Positions 1-7,546 of a DNA stretch of 7,684 bases are shown here, piece by piece. The notes below the pieces were generated by a model that had not been told where the DNA came from, made no database searches, and worked only from the letters and a program-made list of their open reading frames with translations. This stretch comes from Chromatocurvus sp046260215 (GTDB lineage Bacteria; Pseudomonadota; Gammaproteobacteria; Pseudomonadales; Halieaceae), in assembly GCA_046260215.1 (NCBI GenBank), contig JBHEPQ010000322.1:1-7684 (forward strand), read 5' to 3'. Both the position numbers and the translations under genes were made by a program. How positions within the stretch are numbered: position 1 is the first letter of the stretch; each line of letters opens with the position of its first letter.

Positions 1-63
1 CTTGAGGATCTGCTGACGCAGATCATCGGTCTCAGCCTCGCCCGCGGGAGCATTCGATGCTAG
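1..63 (+). CDS. ddl: C-terminal end of probable D-alanine--D-alanine ligase (partial)
   Basis: Frame 1 is open from the window edge to a TAG at 61-63 and encodes the last 20 residues of a protein whose start lies upstream (LEDLLTQI...ARGSIRC). The LEDLLTQIIGLSLA segment resembles the short C-terminal helix of Ddl ligases, which often reads like DLVxxIL. The position directly before ftsQ is where ddlB sits in the gammaproteobacterial order murC-murB-ddlB-ftsQ. Ddl joins two D-alanines with ATP to make the dipeptide that ends the peptidoglycan stem. The stop overlaps the ftsQ start (ATG at 57-59, overlap 57-63), so translation of the two genes is probably coupled. No catalytic motif is inside the window, so the call rests mainly on gene order. 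Confidence 0.6.
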   Translation, partial: LEDLLTQIIGLSLARGSIRC

Positions 64-884
64 CGCGGACCGCCGCCAGCCAGTCGCGCCGGCGCCGGGT
101 GAGCGCCAGCCGCCGACAGCCATCGCGCCGCGCGCCGGACCGCGCGGCGCTGACGAGCTGGCTGAATCGCCTGTTGCTGGCCAGTGGCCTGTCGATTGTT
201 CTGGTGATCGGATACCAGGCCTGGAGCGCCCTGATGTCGATGCCGGTAGGACGCATCGCCGTGTCGGGAACGCTGGATGTCTCGCGGCAGGAGACATTGC
301 AGACGGCGGTGGAGCAGGTCCTGGATGCCGGATTTGTCGCCGCGGATCTGTCGCGTGTCCGCGCGTCGCTGGAGGGGCTGCCCTGGGTTTACAGCGCGTC
401 GGTGCGCCGCCGCTGGCCGGATACGCTGGACATACGCGTTGTCGAGCAGCTGCCCATTGCCCGCTGGGGCGATCGTGGCTTCCTGAATCATGAGGGCGCG
501 GTGTTTGCTGGCAGCGGTCGCGGCGCGTGGTCGGAACTGCCGATGATCCACGGTCCCGCGGGCTCCGAGCAGCGCCTGATGCAGCACTATCAGCGCCTGC
601 GCGACCTGCTCGCACCCGCCGGGTTAGTGGTAGCCCGGCTCGAGCAGGATGGTCTGGGTCAGCTGCACGCCGAGCTGCAGTCGGGTTTGCGCCTGAATAT
701 GGGTAACGAGCAGTTTCTGCTGCGTGTGCGGCGGTTCCTGGACCTGTATCGGGATGATCTGGTGCAGCGAGCGGCGCAGGTCGCCCGGGTCGACATGCGC
801 TACGCGAAAGGCGCCGCCGTCACGTTTCGTGAGCCGCCGCAGCTGGCGGCGGTGGACAGTCATAAGGGTGATCAGGGTGATTAG
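57..884 (+). CDS. ftsQ: Cell division protein FtsQ
   Basis: FtsQ is a bitopic inner-membrane divisome protein that, with FtsB and FtsL, links the early Z-ring proteins to the septal synthase FtsWI. The 275-residue product is the usual family size. It has a very basic cytoplasmic tail (residues 1-34, many Arg), one membrane segment at about 35-59 (WLNRLLLASGLSIVLVIGY), a POTRA domain at about 64-132 (from PVGRIAVSG through the LPWVYSASVRRRWPDTL motif to the IRVVEQ strand) and a periplasmic beta domain ending in the typical VDMRYAKGAAVTF motif (245-257). The ATG at 57 has GGGAG at 46-50 with 6 nt spacing and overlaps the ddl stop, which supports this start. The last residues (SHKGDQGD) are encoded by a 9-nt tandem repeat, and the TAG falls in its third unit, so the extreme C-terminus looks recently made. 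ftsA follows 23 nt later. Confidence 0.96.
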   Translation: MLARTAASQSRRRRVSASRRQPSRRAPDRAALTSWLNRLLLASGLSIVLVIGYQAWSALMSMPVGRIAVSGTLDVSRQETLQTAVEQVLDAGFVAADLSRVRASLEGLPWVYSASVRRRWPDTLDIRVVEQLPIARWGDRGFLNHEGAVFAGSGRGAWSELPMIHGPAGSEQRLMQHYQRLRDLLAPAGLVVARLEQDGLGQLHAELQSGLRLNMGNEQFLLRVRRFLDLYRDDLVQRAAQVARVDMRYAKGAAVTFREPPQLAAVDSHKGDQGD

Positions 885-897
885 GGCAATAAGGAAA
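862..897 (+). repeat. Four tandem 9-nt units across the ftsQ stop and ftsA leader
   Basis: The units are ATAAGGGTG (862-870), ATCAGGGTG (871-879), ATTAGGGCA (880-888) and ATAAGGAAA (889-897). The period is in frame with ftsQ, so the units read HKG, DQG and D-stop-G, and the ftsQ TAG lies in unit three. Each unit has an AGGG or AAGG core, and AGGGTGAT resembles the extended Shine-Dalgarno sequence AGGAGGTGAT with two bases missing. The last unit supplies the only plausible ftsA ribosome-binding site (AAGGA, 891-895), 12 nt before the ATG, which is longer than usual. A role in ribosome loading is inference. Confidence 0.7.
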
Positions 898-907
898 CGA
901 CGACAGC

Positions 908-2140
908 ATGGCTAACGTGAAAGACAAGGGCATGATCGTAGGTCTCGATATCGGCACGTCGAAGGTTGTCGCCATCGTCGGGGAGACCGACAGCGAGGGC
1001 CGGATCGAGGTCGTCGGCATCGGCTCGCATCCATCCAAAGGCATGAAGAAGGGCGTTGTTGTCAATATAGAGTCCACCGTGCAGTCCATACAGCGCGCCG
1101 TGGAGGAGGCGGAACTGATGGCCGGGTGCCAGATTCACTCGGTTTACGTGGGTATCGCCGGCAGCCATGTGCGCAGCCTCAATTCCCACGGCATCGTCGC
1201 CATCCGCGATCGTGAAGTTGTGCTGTCCGACGTGGATCAGGTGCTGGAGGCCGCGCGCGCGGTGGCGATTCCGGCGGACCAGAAAATCCTGCACATCCTG
1301 CCCCAGGAATACGTGATCGATAACCAGGAGGGTATTCGTGAGCCGCTGGGCATGTCCGGGGTGCGGCTGGAGGCCAGGGTCCACCTGGTCACCTGCGCCG
1401 TGAACGCGGCACAGAATATCGAGAAGTGTATCCGGCGCTGCGGGCTCGAGGTCGAGGAGGTCATTCTCGAGCAGCTCGCCAGCAGTTACGCCGTGCTCAC
1501 GGAGGACGAGCGGGAGCTCGGCGTCTGCCTGGTCGATATCGGCGGCGGCACCTCGGATATTGCGGTGTTTACCGAGGGCTCCATACGCCACACCGGCGTG
1601 ATCCCGATCGCCGGGGATCAGGTCACCAACGATATCGCCATGGCCCTGCGCACGCCGTCCCAGTATGCCGAGGACATCAAGATCAAGTATGCCTGCGCGC
1701 TGACCCAGCTCGCCGGTGCCGACCAGACCATCAAGGTGCCGAGTGTCGGCGACCGCCCGCCGCGGGATCTGTCGCGGCAGTCCCTGGCCGAGGTGGTCGA
1801 GCCGCGTTACGACGAACTGTTCACGCTGGTGCAGGCGGAACTGCGGCGCAGCGGCTACGAAGACCTTGTTCCCGCCGGCATCGTTCTGACCGGAGGCACC
1901 TCGAAAATGGAAGGGGTGATGGAGCTCGCGGAGGAGATTTTCCACATGCCGGTGCGCATCGGCTACCCGCACGCGGTACAGGGCATGGCGGATATTGTGC
2001 GTAACCCGATCTATGCGACATCAGTGGGTTTACTGCACTACGGATTCCAGCACCCGGGCGAGGCGCCGCGCAGCGCGAGCGCGGGTTCTGGCGTGGGCCT
2101 GTGGGCGCGACTGCGCGCCTGGTTCAGCAGGAATTTTTAG
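908..2140 (+). CDS. ftsA: Cell division protein FtsA (actin-like Z-ring tether)
   Basis: FtsA is an actin-fold ATPase that polymerises on the inner membrane, anchors FtsZ and recruits later division proteins. The 410-residue length is slightly shorter than the 420 of E. coli. The phosphate-1 motif VGLDIGTSKV is at residues 11-20, the FtsA-specific 1C domain at roughly 85-163, the phosphate-2 motif VDIGGGTSDIAVF at 209-221 and the adenosine motif GIVLTGGTSKMEG at 324-336. A low-complexity linker (about 382-396) precedes an amphipathic C-terminal helix GLWARLRAWFSRNF (397-410), which matches the known membrane-targeting sequence. The ATG at 908 gives the usual short N-terminus before the actin fold. 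Its ribosome site is weak and distant (AAGGA, 12 nt spacing), so coupling to ftsQ termination 23 nt upstream is likely. The gene sits between ftsQ and ftsZ as in most proteobacteria. Confidence 0.97.
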   Translation: MANVKDKGMIVGLDIGTSKVVAIVGETDSEGRIEVVGIGSHPSKGMKKGVVVNIESTVQSIQRAVEEAELMAGCQIHSVYVGIAGSHVRSLNSHGIVAIRDREVVLSDVDQVLEAARAVAIPADQKILHILPQEYVIDNQEGIREPLGMSGVRLEARVHLVTCAVNAAQNIEKCIRRCGLEVEEVILEQLASSYAVLTEDERELGVCLVDIGGGTSDIAVFTEGSIRHTGVIPIAGDQVTNDIAMALRTPSQYAEDIKIKYACALTQLAGADQTIKVPSVGDRPPRDLSRQSLAEVVEPRYDELFTLVQAELRRSGYEDLVPAGIVLTGGTSKMEGVMELAEEIFHMPVRIGYPHAVQGMADIVRNPIYATSVGLLHYGFQHPGEAPRSASAGSGVGLWARLRAWFSRNF

Positions 2141-2164
2141 GACATCAATGCAATCAGTAGGAGC

Positions 2165-2181
2165 GTCGCGCGTCGCGCGAC
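2165..2181 (+). other. Perfect 17-nt palindrome / hairpin upstream of ftsZ
   Basis: The sequence GTCGCGCGTCGCGCGAC has 8-bp arms (2165-2172 and 2174-2181) around one central T. As RNA it can form a 7-bp all-but-one GC stem with a GTC loop. It ends 10 nt before the GGGGAG ribosome site of ftsZ. No U-tract follows, so it is not an intrinsic terminator. It could be a dyad operator or an RNA element affecting ftsZ translation. The function is unknown, and GC-rich DNA produces such dyads by chance more often than balanced DNA. Confidence 0.55.
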
Positions 2182-2191
2182 TTTCAGCAAC

Positions 2192-2197
2192 GGGGAG
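2192..2197 (+). promoter_or_regulatory. ftsZ ribosome-binding site
   Basis: GGGGAG lies 7 nt before the ATG at 2205 and supports that start, which gives the conserved N-terminus MFELID. A second in-frame ATG at 2148 has AGGA at 2139-2142 with 5 nt spacing and would add 19 residues. The downstream site is preferred because FtsZ homologues start close to MFE. Confidence 0.75.
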
Positions 2198-2204
2198 AAA
2201 GACC

Positions 2205-3371
2205 ATGTTTGAACTTATCGATAACGTACCTCAGAACGCGGTAATCAAGGTGATTGGCGTTGGCGGCGGCGGTGGCAACGCCGTCAAGCACATGATCGAC
2301 AACAGTGTCGAGGGCGTGGATTTCATCTGCGCCAACACCGATGCCCAGGCGCTGTCGGACATCGTATCGCGCACGGTGCTGCAGCTCGGTGGTGACATCA
2401 CCAAGGGCCTGGGTGCCGGTGCCAATCCGGATATCGGGCGCGCGGCCGCCATGGAGGACCGCGATCGCATTGCTGATGCACTGCGCGGTGCCGATATGGT
2501 GTTTATCACCGCCGGCATGGGTGGCGGCACCGGCACCGGTGGCGCACCGGTCGTGGCCGAGATTGCCCGCGAGCTGGGTATCCTCACCGTGGCCGTCGTG
2601 ACCCGGCCCTTTCCCTTTGAGGGCAAGAAGCGCCTGGGTATCGCCGATGCAGGGGTCAGGGAACTTCAGCAGCACGTTGATTCTCTAATCACCATTCCCA
2701 ACGAGAAGCTGCTTGAGGTGCTGGGGAAAAATACCAGCCTTCTCGATGCCTTCAAGGAAGCAAATGATGTACTTTTGGGCGCGGTGCAGGGTATTGCCGA
2801 CCTGATCATCCGGCCGGGAATGATCAACGTGGATTTCGCTGATGTGCGTACGGTGATGTCGGAGATGGGGATGGCGATGATGGGCACCGGCAGTGCTCGT
2901 GGTGAGAATCGCGCCCGTGAAGCCGCGGAACGCGCGATCAACAGTCCGCTGCTGGACGATATCGATCTGCAGGGTGCGCGTGGCATTCTGGTCAACATCA
3001 CGGCGGGTCTCGATCTGTCGCTGGGTGAGTTTTCCGAGGTGGGTGACACCATTGAGGAGTTCGCCTCGGAAGAGGCCACCGTTGTGGTCGGTACGGTGAT
3101 CGATCCGAATGTTACGGATGAGCTGCGGGTGACGGTGGTTGCGACAGGGCTCGGCCCAGAGGCCGCCCGCGTGCCGCTGCAGGTTGTAGACGCGCCCGCG
3201 CGTCGCGCCCCGGCCGAAGAGGTTCCTGCGCAGCCGGATTACGCAGACTACGAAATGCCAACGGCGCGACGCCGTGCGGCGGGCGGCGCGGCCACGGCGG
3301 AAGCGCAGGAGTCGGCGACGGGCGGGGACTATTTCGATATCCCCACGTTCCTGCGTCGCCAGGCGGACTGA
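2205..3371 (+). CDS. ftsZ: Cell division protein FtsZ (tubulin-like GTPase)
   Basis: FtsZ polymerises with GTP into the Z-ring at midcell. The 388-residue product (E. coli has 383) shows the N-terminal nucleotide motif IGVGGGGGNAV (17-27), the tubulin signature GGGTGTG (106-112) and the T7 loop NVDFADV (208-214), where D210 and D213 correspond to the catalytic aspartates. The C-terminal tubulin-like domain follows to about residue 320, then a variable linker. The tail DYFDIPTFLRRQAD (375-388) is the conserved peptide that binds FtsA, ZipA and other partners. The linker holds a similar segment, DYADYEMPTARRR (345-357). Codons at 2676-2780 are unusually AT-rich (49 of 105 bases are G or C). The gene is 64 nt after ftsA. 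An upstream in-frame ATG at 2148 is possible but less likely. Confidence 0.98.
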   Translation: MFELIDNVPQNAVIKVIGVGGGGGNAVKHMIDNSVEGVDFICANTDAQALSDIVSRTVLQLGGDITKGLGAGANPDIGRAAAMEDRDRIADALRGADMVFITAGMGGGTGTGGAPVVAEIARELGILTVAVVTRPFPFEGKKRLGIADAGVRELQQHVDSLITIPNEKLLEVLGKNTSLLDAFKEANDVLLGAVQGIADLIIRPGMINVDFADVRTVMSEMGMAMMGTGSARGENRAREAAERAINSPLLDDIDLQGARGILVNITAGLDLSLGEFSEVGDTIEEFASEEATVVVGTVIDPNVTDELRVTVVATGLGPEAARVPLQVVDAPARRAPAEEVPAQPDYADYEMPTARRRAAGGAATAEAQESATGGDYFDIPTFLRRQAD

Positions 3372-3397
3372 CCTCGCAGCTGTCTGCGCGGGCTCAG

Positions 3398-3426
3398 TTG
3401 CAACGTAGTCGGCCGTGCCCGATGAT
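3398..3426 (+). promoter_or_regulatory. Weak candidate sigma70 promoter for lpxC
   Basis: TTGCAA (3398-3403) and GATGAT (3421-3426) each match four of six consensus bases and are 17 nt apart. They lie in the 69-nt ftsZ-lpxC gap. The -10 box is only 14 nt before the lpxC start, so a transcript would have a very short leader and would begin at or inside the ribosome site. This may be a chance match. Expression from upstream dcw promoters by read-through is the simpler explanation, since I see no terminator in the gap. Confidence 0.2.
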
Positions 3427-3430
3427 TGAC

Positions 3431-3438
3431 GGGAGGAG
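3431..3438 (+). promoter_or_regulatory. lpxC ribosome-binding site
   Basis: GGGAGGAG lies just before the ATG at 3441. It decides the start: the in-frame TTG at 3426 is upstream of this site and would place the site inside the coding region. The ATG gives MVRQRTL, matching the MIKQRTL start of E. coli LpxC. Confidence 0.85.
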
Positions 3439-3440
3439 AC

Positions 3441-4355
3441 ATGGTTCGACAACGGACGCTGCGCAGCGTCATCAAGGCGACCGGCATCGGCCTGCACACG
3501 GGTGACACGGTTCACCTGGTGCTCAACCCGGCGCCGATAGACAGCGGCATCGTGTTCCGGCGCACCGATCTGGATCCGGTGGTGGACATCCCCGCCACCG
3601 CCGGCAACGTGGGTGATACGCTGTTGTCGACCACGCTGGTATCCGGTGGGCACCGTGTGTCCACGGTGGAGCATCTGATGTCGGCTCTGGCCGGGCTGGG
3701 CATCGACAACGTCCGGGTAGACATCAGCGCGGCCGAGGTGCCCATCATGGACGGCAGCGCCCGCCCCTTTGTCTTTCTCATACAGTCAGCAGGTGTTGTA
3801 GAGCAGGATGCATTGAGGCGGTTCGTGCGTATCAAGCGGCCTGTCATGCTGGACGAGGGCGACAGGCACGCGGTTTTTCTGCCCTTTGACGGATTCAGGA
3901 TCGGCTTCAGCATCGACTTCGATCATCCCGAGTTTCAGCGGCGGCGGAGTCATGTCGAGCTGGACTTTGCCCGGGTGTCATTCGTCGATGAGGTCAGCAG
4001 TGCCCGCACTTTCGGCTTCATGCACGAGCTGGAGTACATGCGATCACGGGGGCTGGCACGCGGCGGCAGCCAGGACAATGCCATCATCCTCGACGAGTAC
4101 CGCATTCTCAATCGTGACGGTCTGCGCTGTGATGACGAGTTCGTCAAGCACAAGGTGCTGGATGCCATGGGTGACCTGTACCTGCTCGGCAGCCCGCTGC
4201 TGGGTCAATATTGCGCCTATAAGTCCGGACATGCGCTGAACAATCGCATACTCCGGGCCCTGATCGCAGACAGGGACGCCTGGGAAACGGTGACCTTTCC
4301 CGACGCCTCACGCTGCCCGATAGGTTTTGGCCAGATGCAGGCGCCGGCCGCCTGA
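3441..4355 (+). CDS. lpxC: UDP-3-O-acyl-N-acetylglucosamine deacetylase LpxC
   Basis: LpxC is the zinc hydrolase that removes acetate from UDP-3-O-acyl-GlcNAc, the committed step of lipid A synthesis in the cytoplasm. The 304-residue protein carries STVEHLMSALAGLGIDN with E77 and H78, HKVLDAMGDL with H237, K238 and D241, and KSGHALNN with H264. These match E. coli zinc ligands H79, H238 and D242 and catalytic residues E78, K239 and H265, shifted by one. The PIMDGSA motif (101-107) and ARTFGFM (188-194) are also present. The two-domain repeat architecture is intact. The C-terminus ends in MQAPAA and lacks the E. coli-type LAFKAPSAVLA tail, whose proteolytic role (FtsH turnover) may therefore differ here; this is inference. 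A short GC hairpin covers the stop codon, and the frame after the stop stays open as far as secA. Confidence 0.98.
   Translation: MVRQRTLRSVIKATGIGLHTGDTVHLVLNPAPIDSGIVFRRTDLDPVVDIPATAGNVGDTLLSTTLVSGGHRVSTVEHLMSALAGLGIDNVRVDISAAEVPIMDGSARPFVFLIQSAGVVEQDALRRFVRIKRPVMLDEGDRHAVFLPFDGFRIGFSIDFDHPEFQRRRSHVELDFARVSFVDEVSSARTFGFMHELEYMRSRGLARGGSQDNAIILDEYRILNRDGLRCDDEFVKHKVLDAMGDLYLLGSPLLGQYCAYKSGHALNNRILRALIADRDAWETVTFPDASRCPIGFGQMQAPAA
4338..4354 (+). other. Small GC hairpin over the lpxC stop codon
   Basis: CAGGCG (4338-4343) pairs with CGCCTG (4349-4354) around a 5-nt loop CCGGC. The right arm contains the first two bases of the TGA stop (4353-4355). There is no U-tract, so it is not a canonical terminator. 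It may be chance or a weak mRNA 3' structure. Confidence 0.35.
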
Positions 4356-4370
4356 TGCAGCCCACGCTCC

Positions 4371-4532
4371 GCTCTCACTCAGTCCTCGCACAGACCCCAC
4401 GCAGCTCTCACACAGGCGCTCTCACATAGTCTTTCACATAGGCTTTCACAAAGGCCTCACGCAGCCTCGCGCTGCGCGCGGCACAGCCCCCGACACAGCC
4501 CCCGGCGAGCCCTCGGCAAGCCCTCACACATG
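4371..4532 (+). repeat. Degenerate 11-14-nt tandem repeat array downstream of lpxC
   Basis: Successive units end in CAG, TAG or AAG and share a CTYTCACAYAG-like pattern. They are GCTCTCACTCAG (4371), TCCTCGCACAG (4383), ACCCCACGCAG (4394), CTCTCACACAG (4405), GCGCTCTCACATAG (4416), TCTTTCACATAG (4430), GCTTTCACAAAG (4442) and GCCTCACGCAG (4454-4464). After a degenerate GC stretch come more worn units: CCCCCGACACAG (4487), CCCCCGGCGAG (4499), CCCTCGGCAAG (4510) and CCCTCACACATG (4521-4532). Unit length varies, so it is not a clean minisatellite and not a CRISPR. The top strand is purine-poor. The function is unknown, and slippage of an older spacer is the plain explanation. Confidence 0.65.
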
Positions 4533-4699
4533 GAAAAATCCGTGCCACTATGCGACACTTGGCGTCTTTTATGCTGGGGCGCCAGGCGTTGCCGCCACCC
4601 CCTTGATCCGCAGTTTGACCGGTATCTGCCCGTGCGCCGTTACCGGTGTGCGGCATCGCCGGCCGGGCGGTGGCTTACTGACTGGATGACCTGTTCAAA

Positions 4700-4703
<4 letters not shown>
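4530..4703 (+). CDS. Possible 57-residue ORF whose stop overlaps the secA start
   Basis: An ATG at 4530 opens a 57-codon frame (MEKSVPLCDTWRLLCWG...) that ends at TGA 4701-4703, sharing ATGA with the secA start at 4700. This is the arrangement of translationally coupled genes, and secA has no good ribosome site of its own. The product would have five Cys and four Trp and no signal peptide or membrane segment, and it matches no family I know. It is not SecM: there is no FxxxxWIxxxxGIRAGP arrest motif. Against it being a gene are the lack of a Shine-Dalgarno sequence before its ATG and the fact that another frame is open through much of the same GC-rich stretch, so openness means little. The Trp/Cys/Arg richness is also typical of non-coding GC-rich DNA. 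Confidence 0.25.
4618..4647 (+). other. Small inverted repeat upstream of secA
   Basis: ACCGGTA (4618-4624) and TACCGGT (4641-4647) form a perfect 7-bp stem with a 16-nt loop, 52 nt before the secA ATG. The two arms share the ACCGGT hexamer, which is itself palindromic, at 24-nt spacing, so it could equally be a pair of protein-binding half-sites. No T-tract follows. It may be chance. Confidence 0.35.
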
Positions 4704-7423
<2,720 letters not shown>

Positions 7424-7426
7424 CGG

Positions 7427-7500
7427 GCCATCAGGGCGAGTGAGCTATGAGTGCCATTAGGGCGAGTGTGCCATTAGGGCGAGTGTGCCATCAGGGCGAG
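7427..7500 (+). repeat. 17-bp minisatellite in the secA-argJ gap
   Basis: The unit GCCATYAGGGCGAGTGT occurs at 7453, 7470 and 7487, spaced exactly 17 nt; the third copy loses its end at 7501. An earlier copy (GCCATCAGGGCGAGT) starts at 7427, followed by a shortened remnant GCTATGAGT (7444-7452) that looks like a unit with an 8-nt internal deletion. The period is not a multiple of three, so it is not a coding repeat. It begins 3 nt after the secA stop and ends 46 nt before argJ. The copies are near-identical, differing at one C/T position, which suggests recent expansion by slippage. There are no spacers, so it is not a CRISPR. The core ATYAGGGYG recurs in the repeat between ftsQ and ftsA. Confidence 0.85.
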
Positions 7501-7533
7501 AGGGCCGCGGCATCATGTCCAGGACGCTGACGG

Positions 7534-7540
7534 GGAGGAA
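7534..7540 (+). promoter_or_regulatory. argJ ribosome-binding site
   Basis: GGAGGAA, within GGGGAGGAA at 7532-7540, ends 6 nt before the ATG at 7547. It is the strongest Shine-Dalgarno sequence in the window and fixes the argJ start. It suggests translation independent of secA. Confidence 0.85.
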
Positions 7541-7546
7541 AGCGCA

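Larger units (their letters stand above)
4356..4699 (+). other. lpxC-secA intergenic region with no recognised gene
   Basis: These 344 nt hold, in order, a degenerate pyrimidine-rich repeat array (4371-4532), a more AT-rich patch (about 4531-4575), the body of a possible 57-codon ORF (from 4530) and a small hairpin (4618-4647). E. coli has secM here, and many other gammaproteobacteria have dciA/DUF721 and an M23 peptidase. None of these is recognisable on either strand. I see no convincing sigma70 promoter: TATGCT (4570-4575) is the best -10-like match but has no -35 at a suitable distance. The secA start lacks a good Shine-Dalgarno sequence. Confidence 0.6.

Noticed and set aside
881..1972. 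Long minus-strand frame of 363 codons opposite ftsA
   Set aside because: ftsA on the + strand is unmistakable. The reverse frame is a GC-rich shadow with no recognisable domain.
3426..3440. TTG at 3426 as the lpxC start
   Set aside because: The Shine-Dalgarno GGGAGGAG lies after it and directly before ATG 3441, and homologues begin at the MVRQRTL position.
2685..3674. Minus-strand frame of 329 codons opposite ftsZ and lpxC
   Set aside because: It spans the antisense of two conserved genes plus their spacer, with no domain or ribosome site.
4547..4575. Sigma70 promoter for secA using TATGCT at 4570
   Set aside because: No acceptable -35 hexamer lies at 16-18 nt. The nearest GACA-containing match (GCGACA, 4552-4557) leaves a 12-nt spacer.
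4327..4689. A 120-codon frame between lpxC and secA as a SecM-like arrest peptide
   Set aside because: It starts inside lpxC without a ribosome site, has no signal peptide and no FxxxxWIxxxxGIRAGP motif, and crosses the degenerate repeat array. It looks like stop-poor non-coding sequence.
7427..7500. CRISPR array
   Set aside because: The repeats are 17 nt, directly abutting with no unique spacers, and no cas genes are present.
7447..7530. A 27-codon ORF ending 16 nt before argJ as an arginine leader peptide
   Set aside because: It has four scattered Arg rather than a run, no Shine-Dalgarno sequence and no terminator/antiterminator pair, and it is made mostly of the 17-bp repeat.
7424..7546. 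Intrinsic terminator after secA
   Set aside because: I found no stable GC stem followed by a T-run in the gap.
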